Source: JAJDYQ01 sp963662865 (GTDB lineage Bacteria; Pseudomonadota; Gammaproteobacteria; JAJDYQ01). Taken from it: a DNA stretch of 64,000 bases. A program made the position numbers and the translations under genes. Shown here piece by piece: positions 47,113 to 59,518 of this stretch; the stretch's first letter is position 1, and the number at the start of each line of letters is the position of its first letter. The notes under the pieces were generated by a model. The model was not told the DNA's origin. It searched no databases and saw only the letters and a program-made list of their open reading frames with translations. The stretch lies in NCBI GenBank assembly GCA_963662865.1, contig OY759969.1:620001-684000 (forward strand), written 5' to 3'.

Positions 47113-47184
47113 GGAGGAAACCGAAAACAGTAAGGCTGTAAAGTCTAACCGATATAACCCCGTTCTGCGGCGAAAATCTGCTTT

Positions 47185-47218
47185 TGTCAGCGCAATTCAA
47201 ATCTGAATTGCGCTGACA
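47185..47218. terminator. Perfect 15-bp stem hairpin downstream of the autotransporter gene
   Basis: Arms 47185-47199 and 47204-47218 pair fully around a 4-base loop, 120 bases past the autotransporter stop and 72 bases before rimO. There is no T run on either strand, so it may be a strong processing hairpin or a Rho-assisted stop rather than a classic terminator. Confidence 0.6.
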
Positions 47219-50200
47219 GAGAGGAAATATCGGGTGGCCAGACAGCGATATTCTCCGCCTTTATGATAGAAACGCGGTACTGCGGCAATAACCGGCGCCG
47301 CCGAGGGTGATGGCCTCCGGGGCGGTCATGCCGGGCGCTACCAGCGCAGCTTCCACTGTGCGCCGATGCCGTGGTTGGTTTTGCCTTCGTCGTCCCGGCG
47401 GCGCAGCGCCTTGACGTCCAACTCGGTATCCAGGTCACCCGGTGCCGACAGCAGACGCCAGCCCAGGGTCAGGTCGTGCCCGGCATCGGACGACGACAGG
47501 CCCGCATACGGGATGCCGGTGGCGCCGTCATTCAGGGCCAGGCCCCACTCGCCCTCCAGGCTCCAACGACCGGAGGCCGGGCCGGGCTGCGATGAATCTT
47601 CCTCCAGTGCGTCCGACAGCGAATCCGACAACAGCCGATCCAGGCCACCCGAGGCCGGGGCGGTGCCGTATTCCTGACGTAGACTCAGCGACGGCCCATG
47701 AGCGGAACCCGGCTGCCGTTCATAGCGCAGCGAACCGGACACGCCCCACTCACGCCGGTCGGCGGCCTCATGATCCAGCAGACGCCGGCCACGCAGGTCA
47801 ATGGTCAAGCCCCTGGAGGGCAACTGCCAACTGATGCCGCCGCCCAGTTCCACGCCCAGGCCGTCGCTGGTATCGCCGCCGTCATAGCGCATCCCCAACT
47901 CCAGTTCCGGAATCAACCGGCCACCGTCCGCCTGCGGCAACTGCCAGGACCACTCCAGACCCATTCGGAAACGCTGCGTGTCCGCCGACATACCCGACAT
48001 ACCGTCGGCATCGTCCGACTCAATACGCGCCAGCGCCGCATCCGAGATCAGCGTCAGCGTCAGGCCGCCCTCCTCTAGCGGGCGCTCCAGCAGTATCCCG
48101 CGCACACCGGCCGAGGCCGATCTCTGCTCGATGTCATGCTCCGTACTCATCGTGGCCGAAGTCTGCTCCAGGGTCTGCTCCAGCTCGCCACGGCCATAAC
48201 TCGCCGCCGCCCACACCTGCAATCGCTGCGTCACGTTATGCCGGATATACGGCAGCAGCGAGGTCAGTGTGCTCGACAACTCGCCCTGTTCCGAAGCACC
48301 GCTCCAATCGCCATCGCCGTCGCTGTACGACAGCGCCAGTCCGAGCAGCGTGCGGCCATTGTCACGATCCACGCCCAGCAGGCCGGTGGTCACATCGCCA
48401 TCCACCGCGATGCCGTCCTGGTCATCCTCGTAGCGCGAGTACGACGCCTGACCCCACACCGAAACACCGTTCTCCCCGCCACGGTGCACAAAGCGGCTGC
48501 CGCGCAGCATATCGCGCAGCGACAGTGTCCTGGACAGATTCAATAGCCGGTCAACCGAACCGGCGCCCAGGCCATCACCGCCGCCTCCGCCCTGGCCGAA
48601 GCCGTCCGCGCCCAAACCATATCCCGTGCCGGTTCCATTACCGCCCCCATGCAGCGCACGACCAGCGGACAGGCCGCTCACATTGCCCGACAGCCCAGGT
48701 TGATCGGCCACCGAAAAGCGGTAATCCAGGCCGCTCAGCATATGCTCTACCGCCGTCAGACCGAAACGCGGCAGCCAGGCTTCCTGTGCCGCCTGCATCT
48801 CCTGCATCGCCCCCGTACCGACCGGGGCCGCGTCGTTGTCGGCGATCGTCAGTGTGTGCACACGATCGGTGCCCACCGTGTAACCCGAACCTGCGGTCAG
48901 GGTCAGTATGACCGTCTCGCTGCCCTCTTGTGTGCTGTCATCGGTGATGACCACCGAAATATTAACGCTGGACGCACTCGCAGACGCCACGACCGTGCCG
49001 GTCAGCGCGGCGTAGTCGGCCGCCGTGCTGGTGCCGGCCACCGTGTAGCTGATCGTCGTGTTCGCGGCTGGCACCGGAGTCAAATTGACTACCACGTTGT
49101 AGGTACCCGAGCCTTCGTTGGTGGTAAAACCGGCCACGGCGAACGAGGCGACCGGCTCGTCGTCGTCGGTGACCGTGACTTCCACCGTGGCTATGGCCAG
49201 ACCATCCGGGTAACCCGCACCGTCGCCGTCGCCGCTGTCTATACTATGGCTGATGGTCGCCGTGCGGTTACCGCCAACGTTGTCGTTGACGCCCGTCACC
49301 GTCACGGTCTGTACCGTATCCCAGTTGCTCGCCGTGAACTCCAGGCTCAGCGGCGCCACGGTCGCCGCACCGGGCGTGTCGGAGGCCACCGTGATCTCCA
49401 CATCGCCGGACGGTGGCGTGTCCAGCACCACCGTGTAGGTGTCCATGCCGTTAGCCTCGGCGACCGTGATGCGGGCCGTGCTCAGGGTCACGCCCGCCAC
49501 CGCATCGTCGTCGGTCACCGTCACCGTGACATCCTGATTCAGGTCGCCCGCCGCATAGCTGCCGCCGTCGCCCGTAGTGATCGCATGGCCGATGGTCGCC
49601 TCACGATCGCCGGTATCGTCGTCGTTTATGCCGGTCACCGTGACCGTCTGCGCCGTGCCCCAGTTGACCGTCGTGAACGTCAGGCTGGTCGGGGTCGCCG
49701 TGGCCGCGCTGGTCAGACCGGAGGTCACCGTGATCTCCACTTCGCCGGACGGTGGCGTGTTCAGCACCATCGTGTAGGTGTCCATGCCGTTAGCCTCGGC
49801 GACCGTGATGCGGGTCTCGCTCAGGGTCACGCCCGGTGCCGTCTCGTCGTCGGTCACCGTCACCGTGACCGCCGCCGGGGTCGGAGGGCCGCCGGTCGGG
49901 TAGTCGCCGCTGTCGCCGCTGCTGATGCGGTGGCTGAGCGTCGCCGTGCGGGCATCGCCGGGGTTGTTTATATTGTCATCAACTCCCGTGACCGTCACCG
50001 TCTGCTCCATATCCCAGTTGGTCATCGTGAACGTCAGGATCAGCGGGCTCACCGTGGCCGCACTGGTCAGGTCGGAGGTCACCGTGATCTCCACCCCGCT
50101 CGCCGGTTGGGTGGCCAGCACCACCGTGTAGGTGTCCGTGCCACCGGCCTCGCTGCCGTTCTCCAGAACCGTGGTGGTACCCGCCGTCTCGCTGATGGTG

Positions 50201-52329
50201 ATGGCCGCCGTGTCGTCGTCGGTGATGATCACCGTCACAGCGCCTGTGACCGCGCCATAACCTGTCGTGCCTGAGGCCGTATGCGTCAGACTCACCGTGT
50301 CGTCTGCCGCGTCGCCGTCCTGAACCGCGGTCACCGTCACCGTCTGGGCCGTGTCCCAGTCGGTCATCGTGAACGTCAGGCTGGTTTCGTCCGGCGTCAG
50401 GTCGGTGCCGCTATGACCGCTGACCGTGACCGTCACGTCTCCCGTCGGGATAGTCGTCAGGGCCACCGTGTAGTTGGCGGTGGCACCTTCGGCTACCGTG
50501 ATCATCTCGCCAGAGAACGACAGGCCGGCCTCGTCGTTGTCGCTTACCGTCACCATGACAGCCGCCGGGGTCGGGGGGCCATCGGTCGGGTAGGTGCCGC
50601 CGTCGCCGCTGCTGATGCGGTGGCTGAGCATCGCCGTGCGTTCGCCGCCGGCGTTGACCCGATTGTCGTTGACGCCCGTGACCGTCGCCGTCTGCTCCAT
50701 ATCCCAGTTGGCCGTCGTGAACGTCAGGATCAGCGGGCTCACCGTGGCCGCACTGGTCGTATCGGAGGTCATCGTGATCTCCACCCCGCTCGCCGGTTGG
50801 GTGGCCAGCACCACGGTGTACGTGCCCTCACCACCCTCTGCAATCGTTATCGCCGTCTCGCTGATGGTCACGTCCGCCGTGTCGGGGTCGGTGATGGTCA
50901 CCGTCACCGCGCCTGTTATCGAACCATCATAATCGGCTGCGCTGCCTGAGGCCGTATGTGTCAGGCTCACTGTGTCGTTCGCCGCGTCGGCGTCGGTAGC
51001 CGCCGTCACCGTGAAGGTCTGTATCATATTCCAGTTGGTCGCCGTGAACTCCAGGCTGTTCGGATTCAGTGTCAGGTCGGTGCCGGAGTGACCCGTGACC
51101 GTCACCGTGACATTGGCCATCGGGGCGGTTGCCAGGGACACCGGGTAACCGACACCATCGGTATCGCCTTCAGCGACCGTCAGGGTCAGTGGCAGCACGA
51201 TGGTCGGATCCTCCATGATGGTGAAGTCCAGGCTGCCTGTGCCGCTGGCGCCGCCGCCCAGGCCGGTGCCGGAGTTGCTGTCCAGGGTGCCCAGGGCGAT
51301 GGTGATGGTCTCGCTGGCGTCGGACGTGCCGTCAACCTGCACGGCCAGGGCCAGCGTGGCGGTGGCCAGGGCCGGGCCGGTAAATGTCACCGTGCCGACG
51401 TTGCCGGTGTCCGGGATGTTGTAGGCAAGGCCGCTCGCCGCGGTGCCGGTCAGGGTGTAGTCCGTGCCCCGTGTCGCGGTGCCGCCCAGGGTCAGCGGTA
51501 CGGCCAGGCTTTCTCCGGCAACCAGGGCGCGGTCCAGGGTGACCGTGAGGTTGCGGGTGACGCCCTCACTGATATTGCCCGCCGTGCCCGTCAGGGTCAC
51601 CGTGGTGGCGTCGTCGTCGGTCACCCCGACCATGGCCGAGGACGGCATACCGACGGTGTAACCGGTGCCGTCCGCTATGGTTACCGTGATGGTGCCGTTG
51701 GTCTCGTCGGTGCTGTCGGTCTGTGTGGGGATTTCAACGGTGGCCGTGGTGGCTCCGGACAGGGTGACCATGTTATCGCCTTCGTCGCCTGAGTCCAGAT
51801 AATCACCGGCGGCGGCGTCCGCTACGGTCAGGTCAATCATCAGGGCGCTGCTCGGTACCCGGCTGGCCGTCACGGTGAAGGTCGCGGGGCTGCCTTCGGT
51901 GACGGCAGTTCCGCCGGTGATGCTGATGAGCAGCGGGTCTTCGATGCTGAAGTCGTCCAGGCTGTCTGTGCCGCTGGCGCCGCCGTCCAGGCCGGTGCCG
52001 GAGTCGCCGTCCAGGGTGCCCAGGCCGATGATGACTGTCTCGCCGCTGGCTTCAACATCGCTGTCGGGGGTCGCGCTCAGGGTCAGGGTGGCGATAGTGG
52101 TGGGCGATGGGCCGGTAAAGGTCACCGTGCCTGTGGCGCTGTCCAGGCCGGTGTAGGCGACGCCTTGCGCCGTGGCGCCGGTGACGCTGTAGTCCGTGCC
52201 CGGTGTCGCCGCGCCGCCAAAGGTCAGCGGCACCGGCAGCGCCTCGCCCTCGGCCAGGGCGCGGCTCAGGGTGACGGTGATTTCTTTGGCGGCGCCTTCC
52301 ATGACGTTGCCTGCGGCGCCCGCCAGGGT

Positions 52330-54715
52330 CACTGTGGTGGCGTCGTCGTCGGTCACCGTCGCCGTGATGGAGGCCGGGGTGATTGCGATGTAAGTGGTGT
52401 CGAATCCGCCGGTGCTGTGGGTAATGGTCACTTCCTGATTGGCGTCGTCGTCGTCGTTATTCACCCCGGTGACGGTGACGGTCTGCTCTACGTTCCAGTT
52501 GGAGGCTGTAAAGGCCAGGGCAGCCGGGTTGAACATGGCGATGACCGGCCCAACCCCGCCGGGCGTGACGAGCACGTTTGCGGTCGGTTGCGTGTCCAGC
52601 ACTACAGTGTACGTGCCCTCATCGCCCTCTGCAATCGTTATCTCCGCCTCGTTGATGGTCACGCCCGCCGTGTCGTCGTCGGTGATGGTGTAGGTGACGG
52701 TGGTGGCGTTTTCGTCGAAGGTGACATTGACGGGGGTGCCGAACCGGACCAGAGCCAGCGTCACCGTCTCATTGGATTCATCCACTGTGTCGCCGTTTGC
52801 CCGAATCCTGAACGGAAGGGTGGCCCGATTGGCAGGAAGATTCAGACTAAGGGTTGGATCGCTTGCCGAACCGTCGGTATTGGAGCCGGCTACAAAGACA
52901 GAGTAGTCATTGCCACCACGGGTGGCGGTACCGCTCAGCTGAATATCGAAGGAAACCACTTGCGGATTAGGCGGATCTATGGTCACCGTCATGGTCGCAC
53001 CGTCGGTCAGCCCCGAATCGCCCTCGGCTCCCATTTCGGAGTCGAGACTGAGCGACATGGTGTGGCGCACGGCGTCCAGTACCTCCAAATCCAGGGTGTT
53101 GGTGGTCGCGTGCGGGTCGGCGCCGCCGCCGACATTGGTGCCCAGGGTTGTGCGGTCAAAGCCGTTGGTGCCAGCTCCGTCCGGGCCGAGGGCGATGGTG
53201 TAGGTCTCGGTACCGCCCTCGTCGGTTTCGTCGAATGTCGGTGTCAGAATCAGGTTGGCGCCGCCGGGGTTTACAGTACCTGAAAGGCGCAGCAGCGGGG
53301 TGGAAGTGTTCTCGCCCGACAGGGTCGCACCGAAACTTGTGTCGCTTAATGCCAGGTTCCAGTCGGCCGGGGTCACATTCGTGCCGGAGATAGACAGCGG
53401 CACGTCGATGGTCTCACCGTCAATCAGTCGCCGGGACAGTCTAACTAAAAGAGTCGCTGCAGCGCCTTCGTAAATCGCGCCAGTGTCGCTGCTGGGACGA
53501 GTCAAGGAAACAACCGTAGGTTCGTCGTCGATCACCGTTGCCGTGACGGGGTCCGGGGTGATTGCGCTGTAAGTGGAATCCGTGGAGGTGATGGCGTGGG
53601 TAATGGTCACTTCCTGATTGACGGCGTCGGCGTTGTTATCCACCCCGGAGACGGTGATGGTCTGGGCCGTGTTCCAGTTGGTGTTGCTGAACGTCAGGCT
53701 CGGTGGGTTGATCGTGGCGGTGGCCGTTGTGCCTGAGGTGGCCATGATGGTCACGTCTGTGGTCGGTTGTGTGTCCAGCACCATCGTGTATTGGTCCGTG
53801 CCGCCTTCGGTGGGTGTGGTGGCGTCGTCTGTTTCGCTGATGGTGACGCCCGCCGTGTCGTCGTCGGTGATGGTGTAGGTGACGGTGGTGGCGTCTAAGG
53901 TGACATTGACGGGGGCGTTAGCGGACCGCCTCAGAGATATCATCACCGTCTCGTTGGATTCATCCACTGTGTCGCCGTTTGCCTGGATCCTGTACTGAAG
54001 GGTGGCCTCGCCGGTGAACTCGCCGGCAAAATTCACTCGAATTTGTGGGTCTCTTAGCGAGATATCGGCATCAGTGCCGGATCTAGAGACAATGTAGTCA
54101 TTGCCACGGATGGCAGTGCCACCCAAGTTCAGTATGGTCTCAAACACCTGCGGATTAGGTGGATCAATGGTTATCGTCAAGGTCGCACCGTCGCTAAGCC
54201 CCGAATCGCCCTCGGCCCCCATTGCGGAGTCGAGACTAAGCGACACGGTGTGGCGCACGGAGTCCAGAACCTCCAAATCGAAGCCGTTGTCGCTGCTGTG
54301 CGGGTCGGCACCGCCGCCGACATTGGTGCCCAGGGTTGTGCGGTCAAAGCCGTTGGCGGTAGTGTCGTCCGGGCCGAGAGCGATGGTGTAGGTCTCGGTA
54401 CCGGTGCCGTTACCTTCGGCGGTTTCGTCGAACGTCGGTGTCAGAAACAGATCGACGGAGCTGGCACTTCCAGTGCCTGAAAGGCGCAGCAGCGGGGTCG
54501 ACGTAGTCTCGTCCGACAGGGTCGCATCGATAGCTGCTTGGTTTGATTCGACTATCAGGCTCCAGTCTTCCGGGGTCACATTCGTGCCGGAGATAGACAG
54601 CGGCACATCAATGATCTCTCCGGCAACCAGTGGCCGGGACAGGCTGACCCTAAGCTGCACACGGTTGCCTTCGTAAACTGTACCACGAGCAAAGTGAGTC
54701 AGGGAGACGATGGTG
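52330..54715 (-). repeat. Two tandem blocks of about 1.19 kb inside the autotransporter gene
   Basis: Residues from about 397 and from about 797 start the same series of modules: IDVPLSISGTNVTP, then TLGTNVGGGADPH, then VRHT.SLSLDS.MGAEGDSGL, then IDPPNPQV and VTYTITDDDTAGVTI. Both copies are similar at DNA level but have diverged. Coordinates are approximate. Confidence 0.75.
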
Positions 54716-55838
54716 GGGTCGTCGTCGGTGATGGTGTAGGTGACGCGGCTGGTGGTAATGCCCACGTCGTTGGGGGTGTTTACCGACGAGGTGCTTGTCG
54801 TCAACCTGGCAAGGGTCAGTACCACCGTCTCGTCCGGCTCATCTGTCGTGTCGCCGTCGGTCCGTATGTTGTAAGTTGTGCCTGTGCTTGTCGCATTGGC
54901 ACCAACAGACACGCTTGTGCAACCCGGCGTGGTAGTGCCTTCGACTTGTGTAGTACTGCCCACGCCGACGATAAACGAATTTCTGCTTCCAGTCCTAAGG
55001 ATAAAGTCCCTGCTCCCTCCCTGGTAGATGGCGGTGCTGCCGGGGTCAATACAAACTAAAAAGTTGGTGCGCCTCGAACGGGCAGGTGCCATGTTAATCT
55101 GGAACCTTGTGTCCTGCGAACCGGAATTGCCTTCGGGCCCGGCGTCACTGGTCAGGCTAATCGATGCTTCGTGCGGGTTCACCACGAAGACTGGGGAGAG
55201 GGCGACGAAAGCGGTAAGAGAACCTGCAGTAAATGCATGATCATTCAAACCTTCATCGCCCGCCCCTGCTCTGACCCTGCCACCACTACCCAACTCCTCT
55301 CCGGCAAGCGCGGTTCCATCGTCGTTGCTGCCTGTCCAAAACGCAGAAGTTGAGCTAACTGTACCCGCACTTTCGTTGCGTATTGCTGAGCTATCCCACG
55401 AGCCGTCGTGGAAGTCGGAATAATTGTCGGCGACTTTGGCGCCGCCCAGCCAGTAGATAGGCACGCCGGTACCGGTGGTCATGGCATTGTCGCGGGCGTT
55501 CACCGTGGCGGTTGAGACGAGGACGCGGAAGGCCGAGCTGTAGGGCCGAATGGCCATGTGGCCGGCGGCGGCGCGATTCTGCACAAAGGTGTTGTAGTCG
55601 GCGATGTTCGCTGACACGGCGTTCCTGCTGGTTGTGGTGCGGAACATCAGCCGGAATCTGCCGCCGGCGTTGACGGCAGACGGTTTCAGCGCCCAGTTCT
55701 GGGGGACGTTGTAGGAACCGTCGGCATTGGCCATTGGCGTGGTCTGGGCGGCGGCTTCGCTGGCCAGTCCTGCCAGCAGCGGCAGGCCGAGCAGTACGGC
55801 AACCAGCCCGCGGCGCAGGCCGGAAAGGCTAAAGCGGT

Positions 55839-55991
<153 letters not shown>

Positions 55992-56226
55992 GTTTATCTC
56001 CTTTGCCTTGACGGTTTGTGACCGGCCTTGCGGGCCGCTTAAATTTCTATTCATTGTTTCGTGTCCTCTATCCGGGGTTCTTTGCTCAGGTTCGGTGTTC
56101 GGGCCGATTCTGGTGTCCGGGCCGTAACCGGATTCATGCTCGCAATTTGCACTATTTTAGTTCCATCCGGGCCGTATTGCAAGCCCTTTGTATGAGTTTT
56201 CCGTATGTTGCTCTGCGGGGCGCTAT

Positions 56227-56679
56227 CTAGTCTTTTCTCTGATACTCTCCTTCGATGACGTGATGTCCATGCGAGTCTGCATACGTATCGGGTCCGTGAG
56301 GATGAGACGAGCCGGCTGCCTTGACGATGTTGGTGCGCAGCAGAAGCCAGATCGCGGTGTTGCGTCGAATCGCAGGCAGTAGAGCAAGGAAACCCACTAT
56401 ATCGGTAAAAAATCCCGGGGTTAGTAAAAACGCCCCTGATACCAGCAGCAGCATTCCTTCAATCAATTCAACCGCCGGGATTTCTCCGCGGCGCAGGTTT
56501 TCCTGCACGCGAACCATGGTCGCCAGCCCCTGTACACGCAGCAGGGCGGCTCCGATTACGGCAGTTGTGACGATTAGCAGTAAGGTTGGTATGACTCCGA
56601 TAATACCGCCGACCTGGATGAATAAAGCAATTTCAATCGCCGGTACAATTAAAAACAGCAGGAAAAGCAGGCGAAACAT
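56227..56679 (-). CDS. fxsA: FxsA-family membrane protein
   Basis: This 150-residue inner-membrane protein opens with the family pattern FLLFLIVPAIEIALFIQVGG and includes GMLLLVSGAFLLTPGFFTDI. FxsA of E. coli limits exclusion of phage T7 when overproduced; its normal role is unknown. The tail is His-rich (HPHGPDTYADSHGHH), which may bind metal. It is divergent from cutA. Confidence 0.92.
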   Translation of the reverse strand: MFRLLFLLFLIVPAIEIALFIQVGGIIGVIPTLLLIVTTAVIGAALLRVQGLATMVRVQENLRRGEIPAVELIEGMLLLVSGAFLLTPGFFTDIVGFLALLPAIRRNTAIWLLLRTNIVKAAGSSHPHGPDTYADSHGHHVIEGEYQRKD

Positions 56680-56790
56680 GGTTAAAATCCAAGGCTGTAT
56701 GAATACAGGTGCACAGGATGAAGTCTGCGGGCGGCGATTTCAAGAAAATAGTGCTTTCTGTTCAATTGTTCAAAGTCATTATTCATTTAT

Positions 56791-57114
56791 ATGTCCCAGT
56801 TACTCGTTATAACCACTGTGCCTGACATGGCAAGCGCGGAAGCGCTTGCCTGCGGAATTATTGAGGGGTCGCTGGCTGCCTGTGTGAACATTCTACCCAA
56901 TATACAGTCTATCTATCGTTGGGAAGGCAAATTGCAAAACAGTACCGAGCATCAGTTATTCATTAAGACTGTCGAGAAAAGCTACAATGCGCTTGAGGCT
57001 TTCATGCAGAAACATCACCCTTATGAGTTGCCCGAAATCATTGCTCTGCCGATACAGCGGGGTTTGCGGGGTTATCTTGACTGGGTAGATGAAAGCTGCG
57101 AAAACATCGTATGA
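56791..57114 (+). CDS. cutA: Divalent-cation tolerance protein CutA
   Basis: This 107-residue trimeric cytoplasmic protein shows the family stretch EGSLAACVNILPNIQSIYRW and ends GYLDWVDE. It overlaps dsbD by 4 bases (ATGA). The cutA-dsbD pairing is conserved in many proteobacteria. Confidence 0.95.
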   Translation: MSQLLVITTVPDMASAEALACGIIEGSLAACVNILPNIQSIYRWEGKLQNSTEHQLFIKTVEKSYNALEAFMQKHHPYELPEIIALPIQRGLRGYLDWVDESCENIV

Positions 57115-59510
57115 AATCTCACGTCGGTATTATTGATCGTTTCCTGAAGCCGGTTTTGCTGGCCATTTTCCTGGGTTTTTCTCCCGCGATGGTGCTGGCG
57201 CAGGAAGACGATGAGCCTCTCATGCCTGAAGAGGCTTTTCCAGCGGAAATCGTCTCTGTTGAAAACGATACGATATCCGTTCGCTGGAACATCGCGGATA
57301 ATTACTATATGTACCGTTCCAAGTTTCGTTTCCTCGAAGGGCAGGAGGCGATAGCGCTGGGGGAGCCTGTGCTCCCGCCCGGCAGGCTCAAGCATGATGA
57401 GTTTTTCGGCGATGTTGAAGTCTATCGTGACGGTGTCACCGCTAAACTCCCCTACAGCAGAAGCAGGGGCGCTCCGTCTGACTTTATGCTGACTGCTGTT
57501 TCACAGGGTTGTGCCGACATCGGTATCTGTTATCCGCCCTATAAGCAGGTTCTGAAGGTCAGTTTGCCTGCTGTTGGGGCATCCGGGCTATCGGTGCCCA
57601 ATCCGATTGATGCACTGAGTAACTTCGGCAAATCGCTGGGGTTTGGTAATGGTTATTCTGATGATGAGTTTCTTGAGCCGGACCAGGCGTTTCAACTGAT
57701 TACGACCGCCGGGGAGGACAATGCGGTGCGCCTTGATTTCACGGTCGCTGAGGGTTATTACCTGTACAGGGACAAGATCAGGATAATTCTGGCAGACGAC
57801 CATCCGAAAAGCATCCGGATCGGGGACCTCCGGCTTCCGCAAGGCAAGATCAAGGCCGACGAGTATTTTGGTGATGTCCCGGTCTTCTATAAGGGGGTTA
57901 CGGCTTACCTGCCGGCGACTAACAACAGCAAAGAAATCCTCCCCTTTACACTAAAGGTGCAATACCAGGGCTGCGCCGATGCCGGGTTATGTTACCCACC
58001 GATTACTAAATCGTTTGAACTGAGTGCGCCTCCCGGCATCCGGCCTGCAACCGCCGCCAGGGTTGTAAACCGGCCTGTTGAGGCCATGCAATTGACGGAA
58101 AAAAAGACTCAGGCAGCCCGGCAAGCTGCAAGTACACAAGATGCCTATGCCATGGTTGATGCAGGAGCGGCGGGCGCATCTGCGACGGCAGTTCCAAAGG
58201 TTGCCGAACAGGACCGATTGGCTGCCTTTCTGCTGCAAAACCCGCTATGGCTGTCGGCATTGCTGTTCTTTGGGTTGGGTATGCTGCTTGCGTTTACGCC
58301 GTGCGTGTTTCCTATGATCCCGATCCTTTCCGGTATCATCATCGGCCAGGGTAAGGAGCTGTCAACCGGTAAGGCGTTTACTCTGTCTCTGGTCTATGTG
58401 CTGGCCATGGCGCTGACTTATACCGCTGTCGGTATAATCGCCGGCCTGTTTGGTGCCAATCTGCAGGCCGTATTCCAGGATCCGGTTATTATCAGTATTT
58501 TTGCCGCTGTCTTCGTGTTGTTATCGCTGTCCATGTTCGGGTTTTACGATTTGCAGATGCCCGGCGCTATTCAGTCGCGCCTGACCAGAATCAGCAATTC
58601 GCAGCGGGGCGGTACGCTGGCGGGTGTCGCCATCATGGGTGTTCTGTCTGCCATCATTGTTGGCCCCTGCGTTACTGCCCCATTGCTTGGTGCTCTAATT
58701 GTAATCGGCCAGGCCGGTGATGCCGTGTTGGGGGGAACGGCACTGTTTGCGCTAAGCATGGGCATGGGTGCTCCATTACTGCTGATCGGCACGTCAGCCG
58801 GTAAGCTGCTGCCAAGGGCCGGTATATGGATGGATGCCATCAAGGCCGTATTTGGTGTTGGTTTGCTGGCTGTTGCCATCTGGCTGCTTGAACGTGTCAT
58901 CCCCGGCCCCGTCGGTCTGTTCCTGTGGGCGATTCTGTTTATCGTTTCCGCCGTTTACATGGGTGCCCTCAGCCAACTGGAAGGCGACAGTGGCTGGCAT
59001 AGACTTTGGAAAGGATTGGGCATTGTTATCCTGGTCTGGGGTATTCTGATGGTCATCGGTGCTTCCACCGGTTCCCGTGACATGCTGAATCCGCTGAAAA
59101 AGCTCAATGTGGGCGGCGGGGGTTCAGCTACAGCAGGCCAGGGCCACTTAAACTTTGGCCGGGTCAAAACCGTTGATGACTTCAAGCGCGAGCTTGCGGC
59201 CGCAAATTCCCGAGGACAATATGTCATGCTGGATTTTTACGCCGACTGGTGTGTCTATTGTATTCAAATGGAGGAGCGCACTTTTCCCGACAGCGGCGTC
59301 CGGCAGGCGCTATCCGGCGCCCACCTGTTACAGGCTGATGTCACGGCTAACGACGGAGCGGATCAGGCCCTGCTCAAACATTTCGGTCTGATTGCTCCGC
59401 CGGCTATTCTTTTCTTCACATCAGAGGGCCAGGAAAGGAAGAACTACCGGGTCGTTGGATTTCAGGGGCCTGTTGAGTTCAAGGCCCATTTGGATGAAGT
59501 CCTGAAGTAG
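57111..59510 (+). CDS. dsbD: Thiol:disulfide interchange protein DsbD with duplicated N-terminal domain
   Basis: This 799-residue protein, against roughly 565-600 usual, moves reducing power from cytoplasmic thioredoxin to periplasmic proteins. After a signal peptide (to about 30) come two DsbD-alpha domains. The first (about 35-150) has GCADIGICYPPYK; the second (about 195-305) has GCADAGLCYPPITK. The membrane domain (about 375-640) has cysteines in FTPCVFPMIP and GPCVTAPLLG. The C-terminal thioredoxin domain has DWCVYCIQME near 713. Each alpha copy keeps both redox cysteines, so both may be active. It is cotranscribed with cutA and the tlpA-like gene. Confidence 0.95.
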   Translation: MKSHVGIIDRFLKPVLLAIFLGFSPAMVLAQEDDEPLMPEEAFPAEIVSVENDTISVRWNIADNYYMYRSKFRFLEGQEAIALGEPVLPPGRLKHDEFFGDVEVYRDGVTAKLPYSRSRGAPSDFMLTAVSQGCADIGICYPPYKQVLKVSLPAVGASGLSVPNPIDALSNFGKSLGFGNGYSDDEFLEPDQAFQLITTAGEDNAVRLDFTVAEGYYLYRDKIRIILADDHPKSIRIGDLRLPQGKIKADEYFGDVPVFYKGVTAYLPATNNSKEILPFTLKVQYQGCADAGLCYPPITKSFELSAPPGIRPATAARVVNRPVEAMQLTEKKTQAARQAASTQDAYAMVDAGAAGASATAVPKVAEQDRLAAFLLQNPLWLSALLFFGLGMLLAFTPCVFPMIPILSGIIIGQGKELSTGKAFTLSLVYVLAMALTYTAVGIIAGLFGANLQAVFQDPVIISIFAAVFVLLSLSMFGFYDLQMPGAIQSRLTRISNSQRGGTLAGVAIMGVLSAIIVGPCVTAPLLGALIVIGQAGDAVLGGTALFALSMGMGAPLLLIGTSAGKLLPRAGIWMDAIKAVFGVGLLAVAIWLLERVIPGPVGLFLWAILFIVSAVYMGALSQLEGDSGWHRLWKGLGIVILVWGILMVIGASTGSRDMLNPLKKLNVGGGGSATAGQGHLNFGRVKTVDDFKRELAAANSRGQYVMLDFYADWCVYCIQMEERTFPDSGVRQALSGAHLLQADVTANDGADQALLKHFGLIAPPAILFFTSEGQERKNYRVVGFQGPVEFKAHLDEVLK

Positions 59511-59518
59511 TGATCACC

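Noticed and set aside
48649..50274. Long plus-strand open frame (541 codons) opposite the autotransporter gene; similar ones at 50281-50949, 50956-51792 and 52165-53283
   Set aside because: The GC-rich third positions and repeats of the autotransporter gene keep the opposite strand free of stops. The translations are low-complexity Arg/Gly/His-rich repeats with no domain and no plausible ribosome-binding sites.
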